Assembly (NCBI GenBank): GCA_030695945.1
Contig: JAUYOG010000006.1
Location: 118,655 to 182,654, forward strand
From: Ramlibacter sp.
GTDB lineage: Bacteria; Pseudomonadota; Gammaproteobacteria; Burkholderiales; Burkholderiaceae_C
Direction of reading: 5' to 3'
DNA length: 64,000 nucleotides
Positions 31,346 to 40,566 of this stretch are shown here, one piece after another. Each line of letters starts with the position of its first letter. Position 1 is the stretch's first letter. Both the position numbers and the translations under genes were made by a program. The notes beneath the pieces are model-generated. The model was not told where the DNA came from and made no database searches. It saw only the letters and a list, made by a program, of their open reading frames with translations.

Positions 31346-33790
31346 ATGGGATCGCCGGTCGAGAACTGGCTCGCCGCCCGCGGCTGGCAGCCTTTCGATT
31401 TCCAGCGCGAGGTCTGGCAGGCAGTTGCGCAAGGCCGCAGCGGGATGCTGCATGCCACGACCGGCTCGGGCAAGACCTACGCCGTGTGGCTGGGCATGCT
31501 GGACGAATTGCTGCGGCGCCACCCTCCCGCGCGGGGCGCGGAGCCCCTGCGGGCGATCTGGCTGACGCCGATGCGCGCCCTCGCTTCCGACACGACGAAG
31601 GCCATAGCGGAGCCGCTGCGCGACCTCGCACCCGAGTGGACCATCGGCCAGCGTACCGGAGACACGCCCAGCGCCGAGCGCGCGCGCCAGGACCGGCGCT
31701 TTCCCACGGTGCTCGTCACCACGCCCGAGTCGCTCAGCCTGATGCTCACGCGCGAGCATGCGCGCGAGGAACTGCAGGGCGTGGAGTACGTCGTCGTGGA
31801 CGAGTGGCACGAATTGATCGGCAGCAAGCGCGGCGTGCAGGCGCAGCTGGCACTGGCGCGGCTGAGGCGGTTCAATCCGGCGCTGGTGGCCTGGGGCCTG
31901 AGCGCGACGTTGGGCAACCTCGAGGAAGCCATGCACGTGCTGTGCGGGAAGGACGCGGCCCCGCCGCCCCTCCTTGTGCGGGGCCGGATCGAGAAGAACC
32001 TCGTCATCGACACGCTGATCCCGCCGGACCCCGGCAAGTATTCCTGGGCCGGCCACCTCGGCGCGCGGATGCAGCAGCCGGTGGTGGACGAGATCGCGAA
32101 ATCGGGCACGACCCTGGTCTTCACCAACGTGCGGTCCCAGGCCGAGATCTGGTACCAGCTGCTGCTGGAGGCCCGGCCCGAATGGGCCGGGGAGATCGCG
32201 TTGCACCACGGCTCCATGGACAAGGCCACGCGCGCATGGGTGGAGGAGGGCCTGAAGCAGGGCACGCTGCGGGCCGTGGTCGCGACGTCCTCGCTCGATC
32301 TCGGCGTGGACTTCCTGCCGGTGGAACGCGTGCTGCAGATCGGTTCGGCCAAGGGCGTGGCGCGCATGATGCAGCGCGCGGGGCGCAGCGGCCACGCGCC
32401 CGGCCGCGCGAGCCGCGTGACCCTGGTGCCCACCAACACGATGGAGATCATCGAAGCCGCGGCGGCACGCCGGGCCGCCCAGGCCGGGCGCATCGAAGAG
32501 CGCGTTGCGCCGGACAAGCCGCTGGATGTGCTGGTCCAGCACCTGGTGACGATCGCCCTGGGCGGCGGCTTTCGCGAGGAGGCGCTGTTCGAGGAAGTGC
32601 GCACGGCGTGGTCCTACCGGGCGCTCACGAGGCAGGAGTTCGACTGGGCCCTGGCCTTTTGCGCGCGTGGCGGCGAGAGCCTGACGGCCTATCCGGACTA
32701 CCACCGCATCGCGCAGGACGTGGAGGGTATCTGGCGCGTGCGCGACCGCGGCATCGCCAAGCGGCACCGGCTGGGCATCGGCACCATCGTCAGCGACGCG
32801 GCGATGCAGGTGAAGTACATGAGCGGCTCCAACATCGGCACGATCGAGGAGGGCTTCATCGCGCGGCTGCGAAAGGGCGACTGCTTCTTCTTCGCGGGCA
32901 AGCTGCTCGAATTCATCCGTGTCCAGGACATGGCGGCCTATGTGAAGAAGGCCACGCGCAGCAAGGGCACCGTGCCCACATGGCAAGGCAGCAAGATGGC
33001 GCTGTCCACCGAGCTGGGCGACGCCGTGCTGGAGATGATGCAAAGGGCGGCGCAGGGCGATTTCTTCGAGCCCGAACTGGAGGCCGCGCGCCCCATGCTG
33101 CAGACGCAGGCGCGGCTGTCGGTCATCCCGACGCCCGGCAGCGTGCTGGTCGAGGCGTACCGCTCGCGGGAGGGCTTCCACCTGTATGTGTACCCCTTCG
33201 CCGGCCGCCACGTGCATCTCGGGCTGGCCAGCCTGCTGGCATGGCGGCTCGCTCGCGACCGCCCCAACACCTTCAGCATGTCCGTCAACGACTACGGCTT
33301 CGAGCTCGTGAGCGCCGAGGAGTTCGACCTGCGGCCGGTCGTGGACAAGCGGGTGTTCGCCACCGCCGACCTCCTGCACGATGTGCTCGCGTCGCTCAAT
33401 TCGACCGAGCTGGCACAGCGGCGCTTTCGCGAGATCGCGCGCGTCGCGGGGCTCGTGTTCTCCGGGTACCCCGGCCAGCCCAAGAGCGCCAAGCAGCTGC
33501 AGGCATCGAGCGGACTGTTCTTCGAAGTCTTTCGCAAGTACGACAAGGGCAACCTGCTGCTGGGCCAGGCCGAGCGCGAAGTGCTGAGCCAGGAGCTGGA
33601 GATTTCGCGGTTGCGCGCCACGCTCGCACGCCTGCTGCGCAGGCCCGTGGCGTTCGCGGAACTGCGCCATCCCAGCCCGATGAGCCTGCCCCTGATGGTG
33701 GAGCGCTTTCGTGAACAACTCACCACGGAACAACTATCGTCCCGCCTGGACCGCATCCTCAGGGACATGGAGCGCGACAGCGGTTCCTGA
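31346..33790 (+). CDS. Ligase-associated DNA damage response DEXH-box helicase (Lhr-Core-like)
   Basis: TGSGKTYAVWLG, VVDEWHEL, SATLGN, ATSSLDLGVDF, QRAGRSGH. Confidence 0.92.
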   Translation: MGSPVENWLAARGWQPFDFQREVWQAVAQGRSGMLHATTGSGKTYAVWLGMLDELLRRHPPARGAEPLRAIWLTPMRALASDTTKAIAEPLRDLAPEWTIGQRTGDTPSAERARQDRRFPTVLVTTPESLSLMLTREHAREELQGVEYVVVDEWHELIGSKRGVQAQLALARLRRFNPALVAWGLSATLGNLEEAMHVLCGKDAAPPPLLVRGRIEKNLVIDTLIPPDPGKYSWAGHLGARMQQPVVDEIAKSGTTLVFTNVRSQAEIWYQLLLEARPEWAGEIALHHGSMDKATRAWVEEGLKQGTLRAVVATSSLDLGVDFLPVERVLQIGSAKGVARMMQRAGRSGHAPGRASRVTLVPTNTMEIIEAAAARRAAQAGRIEERVAPDKPLDVLVQHLVTIALGGGFREEALFEEVRTAWSYRALTRQEFDWALAFCARGGESLTAYPDYHRIAQDVEGIWRVRDRGIAKRHRLGIGTIVSDAAMQVKYMSGSNIGTIEEGFIARLRKGDCFFFAGKLLEFIRVQDMAAYVKKATRSKGTVPTWQGSKMALSTELGDAVLEMMQRAAQGDFFEPELEAARPMLQTQARLSVIPTPGSVLVEAYRSREGFHLYVYPFAGRHVHLGLASLLAWRLARDRPNTFSMSVNDYGFELVSAEEFDLRPVVDKRVFATADLLHDVLASLNSTELAQRRFREIARVAGLVFSGYPGQPKSAKQLQASSGLFFEVFRKYDKGNLLLGQAEREVLSQELEISRLRATLARLLRRPVAFAELRHPSPMSLPLMVERFREQLTTEQLSSRLDRILRDMERDSGS

Positions 33791-33884
33791 TCCCTTGTCC
33801 TACAGCGGCTTGCGAGCTTTCCGACAGGGTTATTCCGGGGGCGGCACCTAAATTGACGCATCCACTTGGAGAAAGGAACCCGCC

Positions 33885-34283
33885 ATGAACTCGATTCCCA
33901 GGAAGGGCCTGCTGGCCATCTCGTCGCTCACCGTGCTGCTCGCCCTCGGCGCTTGCGATCGCTTCGGCGGCACTGCCGTGGGCGACCGCACGGCCAGTCG
34001 CACGGAGCAGTCGGCACGTACCGCGGCCGACGAAACCAGGAGCATGGGCGCTGCCGGCGTCCAGAAGGTCGACGACGCCACCATCACGAGCAAGGTCAAT
34101 GCCGCCCTCGCGGCCGACAAGGACTTGAGCGCCGTGAAGATCGACGTCGACACCAAGGATGGCGTTGTCACGCTGACCGGCCCCGCGCCCACGCCGGAGG
34201 CGGCCTCGAAGGCAACCAAGCTCGCGAAGGACGTGAAGGGCGTGACCTCGGTCAACAACAAGCTGACCGTCAAGGCGGGCTAG
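33885..34283 (+). CDS. BON domain lipoprotein
   Basis: Lipobox LALGAC; BON repeat DDATITSKVNAALAADKDLSAVKIDVDTKDGVVTLTG. Confidence 0.88.
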   Translation: MNSIPRKGLLAISSLTVLLALGACDRFGGTAVGDRTASRTEQSARTAADETRSMGAAGVQKVDDATITSKVNAALAADKDLSAVKIDVDTKDGVVTLTGPAPTPEAASKATKLAKDVKGVTSVNNKLTVKAG

Positions 34284-35422
34284 GCGGCCGGCGTTGCGTC
34301 GCCCGATTGGCACGATGAGGCATCGGCCGTCGCGGCGCTGTCGCGCGGGGCGTGGATCGCGTCGTGCACGAACCGCAGCTTCTTCAACGCGCCCGAGGTC
34401 AGCGCGAAGGGGTAGGCGTCATCCTGCCCGAGGCTGCGGTTCAGGCTGTTCAGCAGCAGGGTGAGCGGGACCCACTGCTGCACCAGCTGGTCGAAATCCC
34501 TGATCCGGCCTTCGAACGGGTTCGCCACCTCCTCCGCGTCGTCGGCATCGCTGCCGGGCACCACCACCCGCGTGCTGTACGACGCGGCCGTTTCCATCAG
34601 GTCGACCATGTGAAGGTAATGGGCCCAGGTCTCGGCCCAGTCCTCCCATGGGTGCGCGGTGGCGTACGCGCTCACATGCGCGGCTTGCCAGTCGGCCGGG
34701 GCGGCGCCCGACGCGTAATAGGCGTCCAGGGCCTGGCCGTAGTCGGCCCGCTCGTCACCGAACATCTCCCTGAACGCATCGATGCGCCCGCCGTTCAGGA
34801 CAAGGCGGTCCCAGTAGTAGTGGCCGGACTCGTGACGCAGGTGGCCCAGGAGCGTGCGGTAGGGTTCGTGCAGCGCGAGCCGCCGGCGCACTCGCTCCGC
34901 GTCGTCGGCTTCGGCGACGTTGAGCGTGATCACGCCCTCGCAATGCCCGGTCAGGATCGTCTGGCCCGGCAGGTCGGCGAGGAATTCGAAGACCGGCCCG
35001 TCGCGTTCGCCATGGGGTGGGTTGACGTCCACCAGGCCCAGCCTGGCGAGCGTGTAGAACAGACGGCGCTTGGCCACCTCGATGCGGTACCAGCGCTCAT
35101 GGTTCTGCGCGATGGAGAGGTCCGGCAGGATCCGCGTCAGGCGGCACGACACGCACAAGGGGTTCGGGTCGTCGGCGGGCACCGCGAAGTTGCAGGCTTG
35201 TTTCTCCGTATGGTTGCTGCACGGCCGGTAGTGCCGGGCTTCGGCGCGGCGTCGCCGCGGCAGCTTGCGCCGCCACAAGGCCGCGTCGCCGCCGGGTACC
35301 GGTTCGACGGCGCACAGCGCGAGCCGGTCGGGCAGGAACGCGAGCGCGCTGCCGCACTGGAGGCACTGCACGTTCTCGAAGAAGAGCGGGTGGCCGCAGT
35401 GGTCGCAGCGGAAGGTTTTCAT
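34280..35422 (-). CDS. Putative zinc-binding metallopeptidase
   Basis: N-terminal zinc ribbon CDHCGHPLFFENVQCLQCG; HESGHYYWD motif. Confidence 0.85.
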   Translation of the reverse strand: MKTFRCDHCGHPLFFENVQCLQCGSALAFLPDRLALCAVEPVPGGDAALWRRKLPRRRRAEARHYRPCSNHTEKQACNFAVPADDPNPLCVSCRLTRILPDLSIAQNHERWYRIEVAKRRLFYTLARLGLVDVNPPHGERDGPVFEFLADLPGQTILTGHCEGVITLNVAEADDAERVRRRLALHEPYRTLLGHLRHESGHYYWDRLVLNGGRIDAFREMFGDERADYGQALDAYYASGAAPADWQAAHVSAYATAHPWEDWAETWAHYLHMVDLMETAASYSTRVVVPGSDADDAEEVANPFEGRIRDFDQLVQQWVPLTLLLNSLNRSLGQDDAYPFALTSGALKKLRFVHDAIHAPRDSAATADASSCQSGDATPAA

Positions 35423-35447
35423 GGAATCCGGGGAATATCCCAAGAAA

Positions 35448-35482
35448 AAAGGCAGGCGTGGCCTCGCGGCACGCCTGCCTTT
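35448..35482 (-). terminator. Intrinsic terminator of the BON gene
   Basis: AAAGGCAGGCGTG ... CACGCCTGCCTTT 13-bp stem with A tract on + (U tract on -). Confidence 0.75.
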
Positions 35483-35501
35483 CGCGTGTGTGGCAGGACG
35501 C

Positions 35502-35816
35502 TTACGGGCGCACGGTCAGGTTGTTGCGCACTTCACGCACGCCCTTGGTGTTGCGCGCGATGAATTCGGCCTGGGCCTTTTCGGCGTTGGACTTGGCGAA
35601 ACCGGACAGCGCGACGGTCCCGTTGAGGGTTTCCACCTTGATCGCGCCGGCGTCCACCGACTTGTCCTCGACGAATTTCGCCTTCACCGCGGTGGTGATG
35701 GCGGTGTCGTCCACGTAGGCTCCGACCGATTCCTGGCCGCGGATGACGGCGCAGCCGCTGGTGACGATGGTGGCGCCTGCCAGCAGGGCGAACGCGAGGG
35801 CTCGGGTGTATTTCAT
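35502..35816 (-). CDS. BON domain protein (OsmY-like)
   Basis: Lipoprotein-like signal; DDTAITTAVKAKFVEDKSVDAGAIKVETLNGTVALSGFAKS. Confidence 0.88.
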   Translation of the reverse strand: MKYTRALAFALLAGATIVTSGCAVIRGQESVGAYVDDTAITTAVKAKFVEDKSVDAGAIKVETLNGTVALSGFAKSNAEKAQAEFIARNTKGVREVRNNLTVRP

Positions 35817-35911
35817 GACTTTCTCCTTCAGTTGATCGAATGTTTTCCCGGTGCCGAGACTTCCAAGATGCCTGCCGGACTGCCGCACCCCGCCGCCCGG
35901 CTTGCGTTTCG

Positions 35912-36370
35912 CTATTCGTAAGGCCGGTCGTCCTTCTGGAAGTCGGCGGCCGACAGCGCCGACATGAGCAGGCCGGACAGCTGCGACGACTTCACCAGCG
36001 CCACCACGATCCCGGTGGCCGAGATCAGCCGCCAGGGCCGCGCGACCATGACCACCGCTCCCACGGCGGCCGCGATCCCGAGAAACTGCAGCGGCTTCTT
36101 GCGCGCATACGCCGACAAGATCGGCGTCGCCAGTTCCACGCCCATGTGCGCCGGGTGGTGGCGCCACCACGTGCCCAGGGCGTGCTTGATGTGGCCGAAC
36201 CATCCTTCGCCCGGATCTTCGTAGGCTCGCTCCGGCTCGCCCGCACCGGGCTGCGCCCGCGCTTGGGCGCGATCGCGCTCGTCACGGCTGCCCGGTCGGC
36301 GCTCGCGCCGTTGCACCTGTTCGATGATCGCAAGCCGCGTGCGCGCCAACCGGTCACCGGCATCGCTCAT
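35912..36370 (-). CDS. Hypothetical membrane protein in YqjK-like position
   Basis: Open frame with two hydrophobic segments; ATGA-type overlap with upstream YqjE-like gene. Confidence 0.6.
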   Translation of the reverse strand: MSDAGDRLARTRLAIIEQVQRRERRPGSRDERDRAQARAQPGAGEPERAYEDPGEGWFGHIKHALGTWWRHHPAHMGVELATPILSAYARKKPLQFLGIAAAVGAVVMVARPWRLISATGIVVALVKSSQLSGLLMSALSAADFQKDDRPYE

Positions 36371-36741
36371 GAGTGCGCCCCGAGCGTGCGCAGCGTCTGC
36401 GCATCGGCGTCGAGCTGGGCCTTGAGTTCGGTGAATGCCTTGGCAGGAAGGCGCTGGCGCGCGATGGTCCAGGCGACGACGGACAGCGCCAACGGGATGG
36501 CCGGCGCGACGACGAGGATCCAGTGGAACTGCCCCTGCATCACGCCGAGCATCGCGGCGACGCCCGCCAAAACCAGGAACACCAGCGCGCCGACGACGAC
36601 GGCCGCCCATGCGACCGCGCGCTTGGCGAGTTCGCCGCTGACGGACGACGCTTCCTCCTGCACCAGTGCCGCATAACCGGCGACATGGTCCATCACCAGC
36701 TCGGGGCGGTTGATCAGGACCGAAAAGATGGGATGCAGCAT
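36367..36741 (-). CDS. Phage holin family / YqjE-like membrane protein
   Basis: Two TM helices; gene neighbourhood YqjD-YqjE. Confidence 0.75.
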   Translation of the reverse strand: MLHPIFSVLINRPELVMDHVAGYAALVQEEASSVSGELAKRAVAWAAVVVGALVFLVLAGVAAMLGVMQGQFHWILVVAPAIPLALSVVAWTIARQRLPAKAFTELKAQLDADAQTLRTLGAHS

Positions 36742-36757
36742 GCGGCGCCCTGTCGGA

Positions 36758-37123
36758 TCAGTAGTAGCCCTTGTGGTCCCGGTTGCGGCGCCACGCGAGC
36801 ACCAGCGCGGCGACGCCCGCGCCCACGGCGGCGGCGATCAACGCCGACTTCAAGGGTTGCTCGGAGACATAGCGGCCGGTGGCCTGGGCGTAGTGTCCGA
36901 GCTGCCTTTGCGCGGCTGCACTGGCCTCGCTCACGCTGGTCGCGCCCTTGCTGGCAAGGTCTTTCACCCCGTAGCGCAGGTCGCGCACCGTTTCCCCGGC
37001 CTTCTCGATGGCCTGGTTGGCGAATTGCTTCGTGGTGTCGAGTGCGTGCGTCGTCACGCCGCGCGCTTCGTCCGCGTAATCGGAGGCTCCTGCGCGGAGC
37101 GATTTGGTGGTGTTCGGTGTCAT
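36758..37123 (-). CDS. DUF883 (ElaB/YqjD) family protein
   Basis: Amphipathic helix, C-terminal TM GAGVAALVLAWRRNR. Confidence 0.8.
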   Translation of the reverse strand: MTPNTTKSLRAGASDYADEARGVTTHALDTTKQFANQAIEKAGETVRDLRYGVKDLASKGATSVSEASAAAQRQLGHYAQATGRYVSEQPLKSALIAAAVGAGVAALVLAWRRNRDHKGYY

Positions 37124-37187
37124 CTGGTGGTCCTCTGTTGATGTTTGTGCGTGGAGCCGCGGGGGGCTTGGCGGTGGATCGAGGGGC

Positions 37188-37352
37188 CTAACCCTTGCGT
37201 CCGATGCTGATGACGAATGCGACGACGGCCATGATGACGAACACGAAGAAAAGGATCTTCGCGATCTCCACGGCGCCGGCGGCAATGCCGCCGAACCCGA
37301 AGAGGGCCGCGACCAGCGCGATCACCAGGAACACAATGGCGTAATGCAACAT
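37188..37352 (-). CDS. DUF1328 family small membrane protein (YtjA-like)
   Basis: [54 protein letters not shown]; below ORF-track length cut-off. Confidence 0.85.
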   Translation of the reverse strand: MLHYAIVFLVIALVAALFGFGGIAAGAVEIAKILFFVFVIMAVVAFVISIGRKG

Positions 37353-37551
37353 GTCGATCTCCTTGCGGGGCGCGCCCGGGGGGTGGGACGATTCGCAGGG
37401 TGGGTGCGAAACGCCTGCGGCAAGGTTAGACCGCCAACGGCTGCGCTGGTGATCAGCGGCGGGCCTGTGAGCTTGTCGGCAGGGGAGATGGACTCCCGTA
37501 GGAATCCGCCGACAGCGAATGGGGATTTTTTGAAGGCCCTCGCGGCGGCGC

Positions 37552-38907
37552 TCAGGCCGCCGCGGCCTTGGGGAGCACCGCCGAGATGCGGGTGCCGCGA
37601 CCGGGGCTGGAATTGACCGTGAGGCGCCCGCCCGCGGCCTCGACCCGGTGCCGCATGCCCGCCAGCCCGTGCGTCGACGGCCGGATGGCGCCTACATCGA
37701 AGCCCTTGCCGTCGTCGCGAATGTCCACCTCGACGTGGTTCTCGTAGCCGCGCACGCTGATTTCGACCTGCTTGGCCTCCGCGTACTTGCCCACGTTCGT
37801 CAGCGACTCCTGCACGAGCCGGTACACGGTGAGCTGCCGGGACTCGTCCAGTTCCACCTGCTCCAGACCGGCCGTGATCTCCACCCCGGAGCGCTCCGAG
37901 AACTCGCGCGCCAGGATCTCCAGCGATGCCGTGAGGCCCAGGTTGGACAGCGATGACGGCCGGAGGTCCTCGATGATGCGGCGCTTGAGCGCGATGCCGC
38001 TGTTGAGCGATTCGGTGAGGTGCTGCAGCCGCTGCCCGATTTCCGGCGGCTGCGTGGACAGCCTGGACTTGAGCCGCGCGACGTCCAGCTTCGCGGCCGT
38101 GAGCAGGGCGCCGAGTTCGTCGTGCAGCTCGCGCGCGAGGTGCCCGCGCTCCTCTTCGCGCACCTGCTGCAGGTGGGTCGCCAGTTCGGCGAGCGTGGCC
38201 GTGCGCTCGCGAACCTGGCGCTCCAGCAGGTCGCGCTCCTGCTGGAGCACCTTCTGCTGCTGCTCGCCGGCGAGCTTGAGGGCCGTGGTCTGTCGCAGGT
38301 ACAGGTAGAACGCCAGCAGGCCCGCCATGGTGACGGTGGCGATGCCGATGCGCGACAGCAGCAGCGAGCGGCGCACCTGCACCTGGCTGACCTCCATGCG
38401 GTGGCTCGAGGCATTGATCAGCTTGGTGGCCTCGGCGCGGATGGCGTCCATGTGTTCCTTGCCCACGTCGGTCATCAGCACGAACTTCCAGGCGTCCTCG
38501 TTGCCCTGCTTGCGCATGCGCACCGACAGGTCCATTTCCGCCAACTTGCGCTGCACGTTGCGCGTCAGCTGGGCCAGCGTGCTGAACTCATCCGCATTGG
38601 GCGTGTAGATCAGGCGCAGCGCGTCCAGCTGCTGGCCGATTGCCGCCACGGCGGCATCGTAGGGCTCGAGGTAGCGCGGGTCGCCGGTCAGCAGGTAGCC
38701 CCGTGAGCCCGTTTCGGCGTCCAGGACGGCCTGCAGGACGCGGTTGAGCGAGCCGCGGGTGCGCGAAGCCTCGGCGATGTCGTCCAGCGCTTCGGTGGAC
38801 TGGTTGTACCCGGTTTCATTGATCCCGATCAATATGCAGGCGGCCAGGAGGGCGAGCGCCAGGCTGATCGCCATCTTCGGCATGGAGAACGAACGCATGA
38901 ATCTCAT
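37552..38907 (-). CDS. Sensor histidine kinase (CHASE3, NarL-type HisKA_3)
   Basis: CHASE3 pattern [35 protein letters not shown]; HATPase. Confidence 0.92.
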   Translation of the reverse strand: MRFMRSFSMPKMAISLALALLAACILIGINETGYNQSTEALDDIAEASRTRGSLNRVLQAVLDAETGSRGYLLTGDPRYLEPYDAAVAAIGQQLDALRLIYTPNADEFSTLAQLTRNVQRKLAEMDLSVRMRKQGNEDAWKFVLMTDVGKEHMDAIRAEATKLINASSHRMEVSQVQVRRSLLLSRIGIATVTMAGLLAFYLYLRQTTALKLAGEQQQKVLQQERDLLERQVRERTATLAELATHLQQVREEERGHLARELHDELGALLTAAKLDVARLKSRLSTQPPEIGQRLQHLTESLNSGIALKRRIIEDLRPSSLSNLGLTASLEILAREFSERSGVEITAGLEQVELDESRQLTVYRLVQESLTNVGKYAEAKQVEISVRGYENHVEVDIRDDGKGFDVGAIRPSTHGLAGMRHRVEAAGGRLTVNSSPGRGTRISAVLPKAAAA

Positions 38908-39022
38908 CCCAAAGTACCGTGGTTGTGCATAAAATCGTGCATAGTCATGCCTGAAGGGTAAGCCCTATCCGCCGAAACTTCGGCACAATGGCTCGAACAA
39001 AGACCTGCGAAAGAGAACAGAC

Positions 39023-39655
39023 ATGATCAAAGTCGGCATTGTGGATGACCATGCCATTGTCCGGTCCGGATTGAAGCAGTTCTTTTCGGAACAGGTCGAT
39101 CTGCGCGTGGTCGGAGAAGCGGCCAGCGGCCGCGAAGCCATCGACCTGGTACGCACCACCGAGCTCGATGTGCTGGTGATGGACCTGTCGATGCCCGGAC
39201 AAAGCGGGATCGACGCGCTCGGGATGATCCGCGCGAAAGCGCCGGACGTCGGCATCCTGATCCTCTCGGGCTACCCCGAGGAGCATTACGCGATGAACCT
39301 GATCCGCCAGGGCGCCAGCGGCTACCTGAACAAGGAATGCGAGCCGATGGAGATCGTCAACGCGATCCGCACCATCGCGCTGGGACGGCGCTACATCTCT
39401 CCCGCGGTGGCCGAACTGCTCGCACAGCAGCTCAATCGCAAGGAGGGTGGCGCCCCTCACGAACAGCTTTCGGAGCGCGAGTTCCAGGTGTTCCTCAAGC
39501 TTGCCAAGGGCGAGACCGCGGGCGACATCGCCAAGGCCCTGTCCCTGAGCGTGAAGACCGTCAGCACCTACCGCACCCGCCTGATGGAAAAAATGAGCCT
39601 GGCATCGAACAGCGACTTGACGTATTACGCGTTGAAGAACAAGTTGATCGACTGA
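39023..39655 (+). CDS. Response regulator, NarL/FixJ family
   Basis: Receiver (VMDLSMPG) plus LuxR HTH (LSEREFQVFLKLAKGETAGDIAKAL). Confidence 0.94.
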   Translation: MIKVGIVDDHAIVRSGLKQFFSEQVDLRVVGEAASGREAIDLVRTTELDVLVMDLSMPGQSGIDALGMIRAKAPDVGILILSGYPEEHYAMNLIRQGASGYLNKECEPMEIVNAIRTIALGRRYISPAVAELLAQQLNRKEGGAPHEQLSEREFQVFLKLAKGETAGDIAKALSLSVKTVSTYRTRLMEKMSLASNSDLTYYALKNKLID

Positions 39656-39675
39656 GCACTCGCCTCCAGGCGCCG

Positions 39676-39747
39676 CCGGGCCCCCCCAAGGCGCCTGCAG
39701 CCCCCCCGGGGGGCAGCGCAGTACACACAGTGCCAAGCGTGGCGGCC
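39676..39747. repeat. Dispersed GC-rich intergenic repeat, copy D
   Basis: GGGCCCCCCCAAGGCGCCTGCAGCCCCCCCGGGGGGCAGCGCAG...AAGCGTGGCGGCC; same core as 21093-21163. Confidence 0.6.
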
Positions 39748-39752
39748 ATCTC

Positions 39753-40142
39753 CTAGGCGCCGGGCCGCGGGGCCTCGTACAGCTGGATGCAGTACTCCAC
39801 CAGCGCGTCGATTTCATTGGATTTGTCGAAGACGGCGTCCGCGCCCAGTTGCAGGCAGCGCTTGCGCATGTCCGCCGTCGCGTAGTTGCTCAGGACGACG
39901 ACACGCCGGCCGGTCGCGCGGCCGCGGCAGGCTTCGAGCACACCCAGCCCACTGCCTTGCTTGAGGAACAGGTCCACGATGGCGAGGTCCCAGCGGCCCT
40001 CGTGCTGCGCCAGCCATGACTTGGCCTCGTTCTCGGTTTCCGCCCACCCCAGGGCTTCAATGGACGCCAGCTCCTCCAGCGTGCCGATCAGGTTTTCGCG
40101 GATCGTGGCGTTGTCTTCGACGATGTAAGTTCGCAAGTCCAC
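39753..40142 (-). CDS. Stand-alone receiver domain response regulator
   Basis: IVEDNATIRENL, AIVDLFLKQGSG, single REC domain. Confidence 0.85.
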   Translation of the reverse strand: MDLRTYIVEDNATIRENLIGTLEELASIEALGWAETENEAKSWLAQHEGRWDLAIVDLFLKQGSGLGVLEACRGRATGRRVVVLSNYATADMRKRCLQLGADAVFDKSNEIDALVEYCIQLYEAPRPGA

Positions 40143-40401
40143 AGTAGGTCATTCATGGCGTGGCGGGGGGCCCAACGCGTTTCTTTTTGCAGGAAGCCGG
40201 CTGACCGATCTGTCTCCCCATGTGTCGCCCGAGTCACCCATTCTGCCAGTGGGACCGAAGCGGCCTCGTAGGATTTTTCCTACAGTTTCGGTGTAGGCAA
40301 CAACCGACAGCAGCTGCCGCCGGGCTCTGACCGGGCAACAAATTTTCACCGCGCAGACTTGCTTGAAACAGGCTGGAGCCGGCAATGCCGGGAGACGCGT
40401 G

Positions 40402-40557
40402 ATGAAACTGTTGATCCAATCCGCCATGATTTTCTTTGGCACGCTGATGGCCGCAGGCGTGGTGGCCCTGGGAGAACCGACGGGCGCCCATCTCGCGGTG
40501 ATCGCCCAGCCGGCGGGCGCGGGGCCGGTCGTCGCTTCGGCGCGGCCGCAACGCTGA
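40402..40557 (+). CDS. Small hydrophobic protein, hypothetical
   Basis: 51-aa ORF with one TM segment upstream of the AsmA gene; frame only. Confidence 0.35.
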   Translation: MKLLIQSAMIFFGTLMAAGVVALGEPTGAHLAVIAQPAGAGPVVASARPQR

Positions 40558-40566
40558 CGGGGCGGC

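Noticed and set aside
30788-33733. 981-aa minus-strand ORF opposite the helicase gene
   Set aside because: Shadow ORF from high GC codon bias; His/Gln/Arg-rich, no recognisable domain; plus-strand helicase is clear.
36367-36741. Phage holin annotation as evidence of a prophage
   Set aside because: YqjE-like holin-family protein in a stress cluster; no phage structural, integrase or lysis genes nearby.
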